From Synechococcus sp. A18-25c (GTDB taxonomy: Bacteria; Cyanobacteriota; Cyanobacteriia; PCC-6307; Cyanobiaceae), in NCBI RefSeq assembly GCF_014280035.1, contig NZ_CP047957.1:1612001-1676000 (forward strand): a stretch of 64,000 nucleotides of DNA. The letters run 5' to 3'. Below the pieces are notes generated by a model. It made no database searches, was not told the DNA's origin, and saw only the letters and a list, made by a program, of their open reading frames with translations. The position numbers and the translations under genes are program-made. Shown one piece after another: positions 34,970-42,601 of the stretch (position 1 is the stretch's first letter; each line of letters begins with the position of its first letter).

Positions 34970-35251
34970 ATGACGGAAACGACGGTTTTGGACTTCAAGC
35001 TCAGCACAACGTTTGAGAGCTATCGCACCCACATGCATGCGCCAGAGCAGCAAGCCATGTTCAAGGCGATGGGGGTCTCGATCTTCTACATCGGCGTCAG
35101 CCATGACGACCCAACCCGAGCAACCGTGATGTTTCAAGGCCCGGAAAACGTGCTCTACGACATCTTCATGGCGCCTGACACCAAACCTGTCGTCGAAGCA
35201 TCAGGCCATGTGTATGACGGCACCGTCATCACCCGCTGGCTGGCTGAGTAG
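34970..35251 (+). CDS. DUF3764 family protein
   Basis: Small soluble protein of 93 residues, recognisable as DUF3764 by TTFESYRTHMHAPEQQAMFKAMGV, YIGVSHDDPTRATVMFQGPENVLYDIF and HVYDGTVITRWL. The fold is probably a ferredoxin-like dimeric alpha/beta barrel, as in small stress or monooxygenase proteins. Function is not established. The start MTETTVLDFKL is right before the domain. Confidence 0.78.
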   Translation: MTETTVLDFKLSTTFESYRTHMHAPEQQAMFKAMGVSIFYIGVSHDDPTRATVMFQGPENVLYDIFMAPDTKPVVEASGHVYDGTVITRWLAE

Positions 35252-35363
35252 GAAACACAAACGGGCGGCAACGCCTGATCCAACGATTGAGTCATGGTTG
35301 GTCATGGGTGGGCGCTTGGCTAAGCCAGAGATTGGGATTTAAATACAGCCACGACACGGACGG

Positions 35364-35390
35364 CGCCCCTGGGAAGAGGGGCGTTTTTTT
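35364..35390 (+). terminator. rho-independent terminator
   Basis: CGCCCCT pairs with AGGGGCG around a 6-base loop and is followed by seven or eight T bases. It ends the DUF3764 transcript about 110 bases past the stop and insulates the phosphatase gene. Confidence 0.9.
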
Positions 35391-35472
35391 TGCGAGATCT
35401 CTGCTGATTCACTGGGATGAGTCGGCAATGCAGCAAGGCATTGCTACTGAGAACACAGTGAAGTGCCAGAGC

Positions 35473-36324
35473 ATGGCTTTACCCCGCATTGTCAGCAGCA
35501 TCCTTGCCATTGCCGCAACCATCACCCTCTGGGGAGGTGCCGCTGCAGCAGAGTCAGCACAATATTGCGAATCCAACGTTGGTTCTCCCGACAATCCCAA
35601 GGAGTGGAAACACGGGCTGCTGGAGGGATATCTGCCTGCGAGCTCACTGCCGAATTCGCTTGAACTGCTGCCAGCTCCACCTCAATCCGGCTCCGCTGCC
35701 AACGCGCTGGATGTCGTAGAGGCTGAAGCCACGTTTCCGTTGCGAGGCACGCCGCGCTGGGACTTAGCTGCACGCGATGCCGACCTGCATTTCCCCGCTG
35801 CGGCTTCCATTTATTCCTGCGCTTTGGGCCTTCCCATCTCCAAAGAGGAAACACCGCGTCTTTACACCTTGCTCCACCGCATGCTCACCGATGCGGGTCT
35901 AGCCACTTATCAAGCGAAAAATCACTATCAACGAGCTCGACCGTTCACGATCAACAACCAGCCCATTTGCACCCCTGAGGATGAACAGGGCCTCAGAAAT
36001 GACGGGTCTTATCCATCAGGCCACACCGCAGCCGGCTGGGCTTGGGCTTTGGTGCTCAGTGAAATAACACCCGAACGTCGTGATCAATTGTTGGCACGCG
36101 GACTCGAATACGGCAGAAGTCGCAGCATCTGCAACGTGCATTGGTTCAGTGACATACAAGCCGGCCAGACCATTGGTTCGGCCGCCGTGGCACAACTCCA
36201 TACCGATCCTATTTTCAGAGCCGATGTCCGCGCGGCAGCTTTAGAAGTGAAGACGTTGCGAGACCAAGGCAAGACGCCCGATGGCACCTATTGCTCCCTT
36301 GAGATCGAAGCGTTGAAGCAATAA
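35473..36324 (+). CDS. class A acid phosphatase (PAP2 superfamily, PhoN-like)
   Basis: Periplasmic phosphatase of 283 residues from the ATG at 35473. A signal peptide (VSSILAIAATITLWGGAAAA) comes first. The active-site signature of the vanadium-haloperoxidase/acid-phosphatase superfamily is complete: KNHYQRARPF, YPSGHTAAGWAWAL and SRSICNVHWFSDIQAG (K-x6-RP, PSGH, SR-x5-H-x3-D). It would release phosphate from organic esters outside the cytoplasm. The long upstream frame to 35287 crosses the terminator and is rejected. Confidence 0.9.
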   Translation: MALPRIVSSILAIAATITLWGGAAAAESAQYCESNVGSPDNPKEWKHGLLEGYLPASSLPNSLELLPAPPQSGSAANALDVVEAEATFPLRGTPRWDLAARDADLHFPAAASIYSCALGLPISKEETPRLYTLLHRMLTDAGLATYQAKNHYQRARPFTINNQPICTPEDEQGLRNDGSYPSGHTAAGWAWALVLSEITPERRDQLLARGLEYGRSRSICNVHWFSDIQAGQTIGSAAVAQLHTDPIFRADVRAAALEVKTLRDQGKTPDGTYCSLEIEALKQ

Positions 36325-36538
36325 AAGGGCATTGATAAAGAGGAACTGAAGCTTCAATCTGAGCATTTGCATCCACATGAACCAGTGCCATGACAAGGCT
36401 CCTGATTGGGATGCCCCGTTGCACAGGCATCCGAGCAGAAGTGTTGACCATCGCGCACAACAGCCGTCGAGGGCTCGACTTCACAAACGCACTTCGAACA
36501 AGCACAACACAAGGCGGTGGACATCATTCATTATCCCA
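36325..36538. other. gene-free spacer after the phosphatase
   Basis: About 215 bases. Overlapping short frames are present, but none looks like a protein. No strong terminator is visible. Confidence 0.35.
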
Positions 36539-36679
36539 ATGGAAATCAATTATCACCCTCTTGTCGCCCTTGCAAAGACACAACAAAGAATCAAACCAAG
36601 CACCGAGATTCATTCTTTATTGATCCAAAGCTTGGAAACCCTCAAAAAATGGCACAGCCAAAACTCGCCACGAGAATGA
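36539..36679 (+). CDS. very small protein (46 residues)
   Basis: A 46-residue frame from the ATG at 36539 reads MEINYHPLVALAKTQQRIK, then helical sequence (HSLLIQSLETLKKWHSQN). Composition is that of a soluble helical peptide. The stop falls inside the Zur-type box at 36672-36684. It is too short for confident calling, and no family is recognised. Confidence 0.35.
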   Translation: MEINYHPLVALAKTQQRIKPSTEIHSLLIQSLETLKKWHSQNSPRE

Positions 36680-36685
36680 TTCTCA
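36671..36685. promoter_or_regulatory. Fur/Zur-type box
   Basis: GAGAATGATTCTC (36672-36684), identical in sequence to the box at 31084-31096. It is 40 bases upstream of the ATG at 36725 and is the only regulatory dyad nearby, so it probably controls that gene. Confidence 0.8.
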
Positions 36686-36724
36686 TTCCTTTGTGAAACT
36701 CATCACCTGATCTACATTGGCCGA

Positions 36725-37393
36725 ATGAAAGGATTTGGCCGCAAGATTGAGATTGCCTGGCACTACACAACGGCCACTCGATTACTTTCTTTGATCAAAA
36801 CACGCGCACTCCAACCGTTTTGCATCGGCCTGGATCCGCGAACACAACCGGTGGTCTGGTTCACCAGAGCAGAGTTCTATGAACCGATGGCCTATCCCAG
36901 CTGGGCTGATGCCAATGGCATCCGTCGAACCATGGCCTCTGAGAAAGAAATTGCCGACCGATCCAACGGCCTTTTGCGCGTGGGCGTCGCCACCGATGAT
37001 GCCTGCATGAAACCGCTGCGTCAGTGGCAAGAGCAACGTGACCCCGGGGCGAAAACCGCCATGGATGCAATGTTGACTGCCGCTCGAGACCTGGGATCAG
37101 ATCCTGACCAAAACTGGCTGGTGAGTTTCAAACCAGTCAGCCAGAAACGCTGGCTTCACCTTCAAATTGCTTTTCCTGAAGATGTGGATGAGCAAGGTGT
37201 CAAAACTTGGAGCGAGTGGGACCTTAGGGCGCCTTACACCAAAGAACTGCTGAAACTGGATGCAGAACAGCGCGCTTCCAACGCCTGTGATGAAGGTGAA
37301 TCCTGCCTTTGCTGCGAACCGAACCAGGCTTGGCAGAACAGCAACCCATGGATGCAAAACCTGGACGACATGATCAACGGAAGAGCGGAGTGA
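36725..37393 (+). CDS. unknown protein under a Zur-type box, with a C-terminal CxCC motif
   Basis: Soluble protein of 222 residues. I do not recognise the family. The N-terminus IAWHYTTATRLLSLIKTRALQP and VVWFTRAEFYEPMA recall the HYT...I...G-I...VWFS pattern of small phage and ADP-ribosyltransferase-like proteins, but this is only a resemblance. Near the C-terminus is CDEGESCLCCEPNQAW, a four-cysteine group that could bind zinc or another thiophilic metal. The Zur-type box 40 bases upstream suggests induction under metal limitation. No obvious operon partner downstream on the same strand. Confidence 0.72.
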   Translation: MKGFGRKIEIAWHYTTATRLLSLIKTRALQPFCIGLDPRTQPVVWFTRAEFYEPMAYPSWADANGIRRTMASEKEIADRSNGLLRVGVATDDACMKPLRQWQEQRDPGAKTAMDAMLTAARDLGSDPDQNWLVSFKPVSQKRWLHLQIAFPEDVDEQGVKTWSEWDLRAPYTKELLKLDAEQRASNACDEGESCLCCEPNQAWQNSNPWMQNLDDMINGRAE

Positions 37394-37415
37394 GCCTTCC
37401 GTGATCAGGCAACGA

Positions 37416-37658
37416 TCATTGAGAGCGTTCACGCAGCACCGACGCATGAAAGTTCCAAACGTCTTGGTCTTCATGCCAGAGCTCCCAGGCCATCTCCGTT
37501 CCATCCCGCAAAACCAAACGTCCTCCAAAGCCCGCAGGAGAAGGTTGGTAGAGGTCGACCATGTCCGAAACAGGATCGCCATCGCGCGTCAGCAGCGATG
37601 CCACACGCTTACCGAGACGCCCGGATAAGTCCTGCCGAAGCTCATCAATGCCCATCAA
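37416..37658 (-). CDS. conserved small protein (downstream of a coupled pair)
   Basis: Soluble protein of 80 residues: IDELRQDLSGRLGKRVASLL, then a beta-rich part ending WELWHEDQDVWNFHASVLRER. No recognised domain. Its ATG overlaps the stop of the upstream gene (ATGA at 37655-37658), so the two are co-translated and may form a complex. Confidence 0.62.
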   Translation of the reverse strand: MMGIDELRQDLSGRLGKRVASLLTRDGDPVSDMVDLYQPSPAGFGGRLVLRDGTEMAWELWHEDQDVWNFHASVLRERSQ

Positions 37659-37981
37659 GCAGGCGCAGAGAAATCGAGCACCAAATCGCCTAGCTCATCC
37701 CGACGAATCACGTACCCAAAACCGTCCAAGGATCCGCGCCAAACCCCAGAACCACCATCCGCCTCAGTGCAAACACTGTCTTGGACACGATGGTCGAACA
37801 GCACGCCAAAGCAATGGGCTGCCACGTTCGCGGACTGCGCTTCATCCATCTCATCCAGCTCATGGGCTTCAACGGAACAACCCTCCAACAACTCGGCGTC
37901 AATCACATTGCCCATCCCCACATCAGCAACAAGGGCTTGGAGTCCAGCGAGGCTTTCGGCGTCCAATTCAACAGACAACAA
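37655..37981 (-). CDS. conserved small acidic protein (first of a coupled pair)
   Basis: Acidic soluble protein of 108 residues (LDAESLAGLQALVADVGMG, ELDEMDEAQSANVAAHCFGVLFDHR). No family recognised. Its 3' end overlaps the start of the 80-residue protein downstream. The pair is convergent with the Zur-boxed gene. A longer frame on the other strand covers this region, but its Pro/Arg/His-rich composition marks it as a shadow. Confidence 0.62.
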   Translation of the reverse strand: MLSVELDAESLAGLQALVADVGMGNVIDAELLEGCSVEAHELDEMDEAQSANVAAHCFGVLFDHRVQDSVCTEADGGSGVWRGSLDGFGYVIRRDELGDLVLDFSAPA

Positions 37982-38092
37982 AGTGCCTGAATCCTAGTGG
38001 GAGTCAAGGATATCCAGCCAAAGCCACGGTCGTTTTGGCTGCCGAAACACCCCGAAGAGCCTTGATCAGAACTCACCTTCAAACCGTTGATC

Positions 38093-38116
38093 GGTCATTC
38101 GGTCATTCGGTCATTC
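38093..38116. repeat. short tandem repeat, three units of 8 bases
   Basis: GGTCATTC occurs three times in a row in the gap upstream of the OsmC gene. It may be prone to slippage and could alter promoter spacing. Confidence 0.8.
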
Positions 38117-38174
38117 GATTCGTGAAGCGTGACGAGCATCCAGGAGAAAGAATGAGGCCAGCAGCAAACTGTCG

Positions 38175-38576
38175 ATGGCCACCGTGTCCTGCCGCTACAC
38201 CGGCAACCTTCACTGCGAAGCCATTCACACGGCATCGGGAGCTCAGCTGAGCACTGACGCCCCGGTCGACAACCAAGGACTTGGCGAGCAGTTTTCTCCA
38301 ACCGATCTGTTGGCCACCGCACTGGCCACATGCATCCTCACGATCATGGGCATCACAGCGAAAAGCAGGGGATGGTCGATTGAGGGAAGCCGGGCCGAGG
38401 TTGAGAAACGCATGACCCAGGACGGTCCGCGCCGCGTTGAAAGCCTGACGGTGCATCTGACGCTTCCCTCCGAACTCAACAGCGAACAACGCCTGTTACT
38501 GCAGCGGGTAGCCGCCCAATGCCCGGTCAAACGCAGCTTGGATCCACAGATTGAAATCAATCTGAACTGGAACTAA
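38175..38576 (+). CDS. OsmC-family peroxidase-like protein
   Basis: Thiol-dependent peroxide-handling protein of the OsmC/YhfA group, 133 residues. The two conserved cysteines are in TALATCILTIMG and VAAQCPVKRSL, and the family glutamine/Pro region is FSPTDLLATALATC. Members reduce organic hydroperoxides or modify sulphur compounds; the YhfA-like subgroup is less well characterised. The start MATVSCRYTGNLHC begins at the first strand. It converges on rsmE, with a short tandem repeat between them. Confidence 0.85.
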   Translation: MATVSCRYTGNLHCEAIHTASGAQLSTDAPVDNQGLGEQFSPTDLLATALATCILTIMGITAKSRGWSIEGSRAEVEKRMTQDGPRRVESLTVHLTLPSELNSEQRLLLQRVAAQCPVKRSLDPQIEINLNWN

Positions 38577-38593
38577 CGGCAAACCTCGCAGAG

Positions 38594-38628
38594 GCAGCTG
38601 TTCATCAAGCAGCTGTTCATCAGGCAGC
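38594..38628. repeat. imperfect tandem repeat between osmC and rsmE
   Basis: GCAGCTGTTCATCA occurs twice directly, with a third partial unit (GGCAGCC) at the rsmE stop codon. It looks like a local duplication that extended the intergenic region. Confidence 0.7.
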
Positions 38629-39339
38629 CACTAACCCTTGCGCCAGAGCCGATGGAACCGCTGTATCCACACTGAGAATCCGTTCTCCGAGATGCGCGCG
38701 TTGGGCACCCATGGCGCAAGCCAGGTCGATCTCGAACGGGACAAAACCTCCCTCTGGTCCGATCATCACAAGGGCTGCTCCTGGCGGTGTTTGGCTCAAC
38801 GCCAGAGACGCACCATGATCAGCGAGCCAGCAGGGTCGACCAGCACAAATCAAGGGCAACTGATCCTCAACAAAAGGGCGAAAGCGCTGGTGACAATGCA
38901 CCTCTGGCCGAATCGTGTCACGCGATCGCTCCAGTCCTGCCATCAGTGCGTCTTCGAGCTTGTGGTCAGCAAGCAAGGGACTCTGCCAATAACTCTTATC
39001 GACGCGGGCACTGTTGATCAGATGCAAATGCCCCACGCCGAACTCCGCAACGGTGCGCAGGATGCGTCGCAGCATTTTGGGACGGGGCAAGGCCAACACC
39101 ACATCAAAGCGATGCCGCAAGGGAGGTGGATCAGAGAGCTGCACCGAAAGCACAACACCTGACGCATTGATGGCTTGAACCTGAGCACAGCCTTGGTTCC
39201 CCCCCACCAAGCCAACACGCAAAGCATCCCCAACCTGGGCGCGAAGCACGCCTCGGATATGGTCCGCACGCCGATCACTCAGACACACCAACTGATCACC
39301 GGTCCAGGCATCATCGGCGCGGAGCAAGATGAGATTCAT
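38620..39339 (-). CDS. rsmE: 16S rRNA m3U1498 methyltransferase
   Basis: SPOUT-family enzyme that methylates U1498 of 16S rRNA, 239 residues from the ATG at 39339. The N-terminal PUA-like part reads QLVCLSDRRADHIRGVLRAQVGDALRVGLVGG. The SAM-binding trefoil knot is at the C-terminus: MIGPEGGFVPFEIDLA and HLGERILSVDTAVPSALAQGL. The start at 39339 is preferred over 39363, which would overlap the upstream gene more. It is 7 bases downstream of the amidase-like gene on the same strand. Confidence 0.93.
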   Translation of the reverse strand: MNLILLRADDAWTGDQLVCLSDRRADHIRGVLRAQVGDALRVGLVGGNQGCAQVQAINASGVVLSVQLSDPPPLRHRFDVVLALPRPKMLRRILRTVAEFGVGHLHLINSARVDKSYWQSPLLADHKLEDALMAGLERSRDTIRPEVHCHQRFRPFVEDQLPLICAGRPCWLADHGASLALSQTPPGAALVMIGPEGGFVPFEIDLACAMGAQRAHLGERILSVDTAVPSALAQGLVAA

Positions 39340-39346
39340 ACCGATG

Positions 39347-40174
39347 TCAACGACAAGCTGCATTGATGGAAGCTGAAGCGGTGCAGTTGGCCTTCAGCGA
39401 TGCTCCTTGCTCAAGCCCCTGACGCAAAGCAAACACAACCCGTTTGGCAATGCGATTGAGCGTGGCATCTCTTTGGTTTGGATCACGCAGTGTCTGCTCC
39501 AGGGAACCCTCAAGCAGGCCGATTTCCAGCATGGAGACACCGCGACGAGGAGCCCCGAGCATGCCTCGATAGTCGTAGGGGTAGGCACCGAACTCTTTGG
39601 CTAAGGCTTCATCCATCACCGAAAAACCAAAGGCAACTGCAGGGATCACCCCCGGTCCAATGCCGTAGGGCGCATAAGCGTCGTAGTGGATCTCAAGTGC
39701 ATATCCACCTTTCGATGCATGGTCATATCCCACCGACCAGTTGGTGCGGGGATCCTCTGCATTGCGAATCGTGCGAACACCCGGGTCGTAAAAGGTGATC
39801 TCCAGTCCTTGGCGGGTGCCCTCTGCCACCACAGCTTTTGCCGTCAGCAGGTTCCAATACAACTCATCGGTGATGCCTCTTTGCATCGGGGCTGCACCAC
39901 CAACACCAACAGCCTGACCTGGAGTTCCGGAGCCATGCATGCGCTGAGAATCCGCATGTCCGGCAAGCACAAGAATCGGGACACCTTGCTTCGGCATCCG
40001 ATCGCCGCTCCAGTTTTTGCCTCGGCCGGGAATGCGTGGCACCGGTGGCAGCTGAGGAACCAACCGCTGTTCGCTGGCGGGTTTCATGCTGTCGAGCAAC
40101 TCCAAGAGACCAGCCGCTGAGACAGGCATGGCCACGAGCACGACGAGCCCAAACAACAGGCCAATGCGTTGCAT
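39347..40174 (-). CDS. secreted N-acetylmuramoyl-L-alanine amidase-like protein
   Basis: Exported protein of 275 residues from the ATG at 40174, with a signal peptide (IGLLFGLVVLVAMPVSAAG). The catalytic part resembles zinc-dependent Amidase_3: LVLAGHADSQRMHGSG (first His), GITDELYWNLLTAKAVVAEG (Glu), YALEIHYDAYAP (second His) and VSMLEIGLLEGSLEQ (Glu). Sequence around the first His deviates from the usual DPGHGG. Expected role is peptidoglycan remodelling. The longer start at 40420 would include sequence antisense to the next gene and is rejected. Confidence 0.72.
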   Translation of the reverse strand: MQRIGLLFGLVVLVAMPVSAAGLLELLDSMKPASEQRLVPQLPPVPRIPGRGKNWSGDRMPKQGVPILVLAGHADSQRMHGSGTPGQAVGVGGAAPMQRGITDELYWNLLTAKAVVAEGTRQGLEITFYDPGVRTIRNAEDPRTNWSVGYDHASKGGYALEIHYDAYAPYGIGPGVIPAVAFGFSVMDEALAKEFGAYPYDYRGMLGAPRRGVSMLEIGLLEGSLEQTLRDPNQRDATLNRIAKRVVFALRQGLEQGASLKANCTASASINAACR

Positions 40175-40295
40175 GAGAATCGAGATGCGTGATCCATCGT
40201 GCCTGGAAGCAACCCGTCCGTCACCCTGGTCGCACGCCACAGCTAAGCCAAGGCCAACCCTTGCTAAGCAGAAAGAAACGACAACCCAACACGCC

Positions 40296-40490
40296 ATGGC
40301 CGAGACCATCAGCTTGCTCACCGCTTGGCGCTGGCCCGCTGCCGTGATCCTCTCAACTCTGGTGGCCAGCAGAGCCGTGATTGCGGTGGCACGTTGTGGA
40401 ATCCGCGTTGAAATTTTCACGCGTCAACCAATCCTGGTTGGCACCGGACGCGCTCCCCTAAGAGCTGAAGTCGGGAAAGTGCGGATTTAG
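40296..40490 (+). CDS. small membrane protein (64 residues)
   Basis: From the ATG at 40296, 64 residues with one hydrophobic helix (WPAAVILSTLVASRAVIAVARCG) followed by a basic beta-like tail (IRVEIFTRQPILVGTGRAPL). No family recognised. It is divergent from the amidase-like gene across about 120 bases. Confidence 0.55.
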   Translation: MAETISLLTAWRWPAAVILSTLVASRAVIAVARCGIRVEIFTRQPILVGTGRAPLRAEVGKVRI

Positions 40491-40569
40491 CTCTCGTCTA
40501 ACGCACGGACGGACCTTTCAGGTGAGCTCAAGGGCAGGCCGCCACACCCTCAGCAACAGCCGACCAGGA

Positions 40570-40662
40570 TCAGCCCCGACCGCACTTGCACTGTCCGCCT
40601 TTCCACTTCGAGCACTTGGACTTTTTGCACCCTTTCTTCTTTTGGGGCTCGGATACCGGCAC
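40570..40662 (-). CDS. Lys/Cys-rich 30-residue peptide, possible metal-binding
   Basis: A GTG-initiated frame gives MPVSEPQKKKG followed by CKKSKCSKWKGGQCKCGRG and a TGA. Four cysteines in 14 residues (C-x3-C-x7-C-x-C) with many lysines suggest a small metallothionein-like or nucleic-acid-binding peptide. An in-frame stop lies just upstream, so it cannot be longer. Too small to be certain; the opposite strand has an open frame of poor composition. Confidence 0.4.
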   Translation of the reverse strand: MPVSEPQKKKGCKKSKCSKWKGGQCKCGRG

Positions 40663-40857
40663 GTCTCGCCTTACTGCGAATGCGTCTCATTCTACAGCGC
40701 TAATCCCAGAGAAACGACAAGCCAACAGGGAATTCGAGCACCAACGAAACATTTGATACCAGGCAAAGTCTGCCCTGTAGCAGCCACTCGGCCGCCCCTG
40801 CGATCAGGCCAACAGACACCAGACCGACACCGCCATCGGCGAACAGCATCCCGCCGA

Positions 40858-41115
40858 TCAGCTGAGCGAACAACGCATCGGGCCCCAGGCACGACGAGCC
40901 ACTTCAGCCAGGAATGCCACAGACATCGGATCCAAGCTCGTGTGTTGTTGGATCCCTGCGACAGATCGCTGCAGCTCTCCGACCCTCACGGCTAGGGCAC
41001 GCTGCTCAGCCCTAAGACGGTCAACAAGACAGTGGCTCAGGGCATGGCCGCACTGATGCTCAATCTGAAGATGGCGACGGCGACACTGATCAAGGTCACG
41101 GCAAAGCGAAACCAT
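40858..41115 (-). CDS. conserved small helical protein
   Basis: From the ATG at 41115, 85 residues rich in Arg, His, Cys and Leu (SLCRDLDQCRRRHLQIEHQC, ALSHCLVDRLRAEQRALAVRVGELQRSV). The second half looks like a coiled coil, with a C-terminal FLAEVARRAWG. Four cysteines and several histidines could bind metal. No family recognised. It is 32 bases downstream of the Crp-family regulator on the same strand and may be co-transcribed. Confidence 0.55.
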   Translation of the reverse strand: MVSLCRDLDQCRRRHLQIEHQCGHALSHCLVDRLRAEQRALAVRVGELQRSVAGIQQHTSLDPMSVAFLAEVARRAWGPMRCSLS

Positions 41116-41147
41116 CAAATTTGCACCGCCTGATCGATCAATCGACA

Positions 41148-41753
41148 TCAGAGGTGCGAGAACGGAGCCGAATTGATCATGTCGACCGAGAAATTCATGG
41201 CGAACTCACCGCCCGAACAATTCATTTCATCGAGATTTCGCCACTTCGACACCTGACGAGTTGTGGTCACTCGCGTCGCACCGATGAGTTCTCCAAGACG
41301 GTCATGGGTGAGACGAAATGGCAGCTGGAAGCAATCACTGCAGCGCTTTCCCAGCCGATTGACCAACAGAGCAAAGAGTGCATGAAGACGCTTTTCGGCC
41401 TGGCCATAGTGACGAATGCGCAGCAGCTGAAGCGTCCACTCATTCACAGCGTCCATCCCGACCTCTTCGTCGGAAGCAGACCTGCGAGCAAGACGCAGAT
41501 CCGTCAAAGCCTCCACACAGATGCCCTCACTACAGAGACGATCGGTACGCAGCCGGTCTCCAGCCTGAAGAAACGCCAAGGTCATGCCCTCGGTGTCCTC
41601 GCAGGGGCAGTACACCCGACAGAACCCCTCATGAATTTCAAGAATGCTGCCCTGTCCCGCCGATGCCGGATCAATCAGCACGGTCTGATGCCGCGGCATG
41701 GTCATTAATGCCACGGGGGCATCAGGCAGAAATCGGTAAGCCGAGAGGGTCAT
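41148..41753 (-). CDS. Crp/Fnr-family transcription regulator
   Basis: Regulator of 201 residues from the ATG at 41753. The N-terminal half is a cyclic-nucleotide-binding-like barrel (GSILEIHEGFCRVYCPCEDTEGMTLAFLQAGDRL). The C-terminal winged helix shows LTHDRLGELIGATRVTTTRQVSKWR, a clear recognition helix. It lacks the canonical cAMP-binding RxS motif, so the signal is unknown. The barrel has two cysteines close together (YCPC) that might sense metal or redox state. A pair of inverted TGAGAATCG sites lies 22-76 bases upstream of its start. Confidence 0.85.
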   Translation of the reverse strand: MTLSAYRFLPDAPVALMTMPRHQTVLIDPASAGQGSILEIHEGFCRVYCPCEDTEGMTLAFLQAGDRLRTDRLCSEGICVEALTDLRLARRSASDEEVGMDAVNEWTLQLLRIRHYGQAEKRLHALFALLVNRLGKRCSDCFQLPFRLTHDRLGELIGATRVTTTRQVSKWRNLDEMNCSGGEFAMNFSVDMINSAPFSHL

Positions 41754-41774
41754 GGATGGCAGGCATCCTGCTAT

Positions 41775-41829
41775 TGAGAATCGAGTGCAACTATAGAGGG
41801 AAAACGCGACTTGCTGCAAGCGATTCTCA
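41775..41829. promoter_or_regulatory. widely spaced inverted repeat TGAGAATCG/CGATTCTCA
   Basis: TGAGAATCG (41775-41783) is matched by its exact reverse complement CGATTCTCA (41821-41829), 37 bases apart. Each half resembles a Fur/Zur half-site. Both lie upstream of the Crp-family gene. It could be two weak metal-regulator sites or a looped operator. Confidence 0.5.
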
Positions 41830-41978
41830 GCAGCAGTATCAATAAGCGTGCAGACCTGTGCCTGGGAGGGCCGTCAAACGCCTGGTCGGACCTGGGGCAA
41901 AAATCTCCAAATGCAAGTCTTCAACGGGGATGCAAGCGATCAAACCCTTGTGACTGCACGGTCACACCCGATCCACTC

Positions 41979-42242
41979 TCAACCTTTCAAGGTCAGAGAA
42001 TCGAAACGCTCCGCACACGCTTCACAAGTGCTTGAGCCTCCAAAGCCCCGATCAATGCCCGACCAAAGAGTGCTGCTCCACCATTGATTCTCAACAGCGA
42101 CCAGGCCATAGCAACAGGAGCGATCGTCATGACCCAAGAAACACCAGCTCTGCAAATCATGCGTCAGCCCGCCATAGAAGGGGCCATGAGCTGATCGAAT
42201 CAGGCCATCCAACAGACTCCAAAACCATTTGAAATGGTGCAA
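41979..42242 (-). CDS. small unknown protein rich in Trp and Cys
   Basis: Protein of 87 residues with protein-like composition: FKWFWSLLDGLIRSAHGPFYGGLTH, SWCFLGHDDRSCCYGLVAVENQWW, then GGSSTCEACAERFDSL. Trp, Gly and paired cysteines suggest a compact fold, perhaps metal-binding. No family recognised. It is on the minus strand, upstream of the Crp regulator by about 150 bases and divergent from the B12-controlled hupE. Confidence 0.55.
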   Translation of the reverse strand: MHHFKWFWSLLDGLIRSAHGPFYGGLTHDLQSWCFLGHDDRSCCYGLVAVENQWWSSTLWSGIDRGFGGSSTCEACAERFDSLTLKG

Positions 42243-42419
42243 ACAGGATTGTCAGCAGTGAAAGAATCTATAAAAACTCATCGATCAACATTTCAACGCC
42301 AAATTCTATTCATCTCTTGAGCCAGAAATAAAGAATCCTGGGAAATCAAGGCTGCAATGAAGACAGCCAGCAATCGTGATGAAAGTGAAAATTAGAGTGC
42401 ACACCCAAGCCATCGTGCT

Positions 42420-42565
42420 ACAAAGGTGTGTCTGGTTTCAGCGGGGATCAGCCGCTGATGGAAACGGGGAAAGCGCGGTGAAAATCCGTCACTGTCCCGC
42501 AGCTGTAAAGCTCCCCCACAGGTGGAGAAAGTCAGAACGCCCGCCAGGAATACAACCCGACGAGG
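42420..42565 (+). promoter_or_regulatory. cobalamin riboswitch (plus strand)
   Basis: The leader has AAAGGTGTGTCTGGTTTCAG, ACGGGGAAAGCGCGGTGAAAA, the B12 box CTGTCCCGCAGCTGTAAAGC and the closing AGTCAGAACGCCCGCC. All landmark parts of the class are in order. It is 37 bases upstream of hupE copy 2. Confidence 0.95.
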
Positions 42566-42601
42566 ATCGACTTGCTCTCTTTGCATACACCCAGGCCCTT
42601 G

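Noticed and set aside
37561-38250. 229-residue plus-strand frame
   Set aside because: Pro/Arg/His-rich shadow of the two coupled minus-strand genes.
40522-40995. 157-residue plus-strand frame
   Set aside because: Composition (Arg, Pro, Thr, His) is not protein-like and it covers two better minus-strand candidates.
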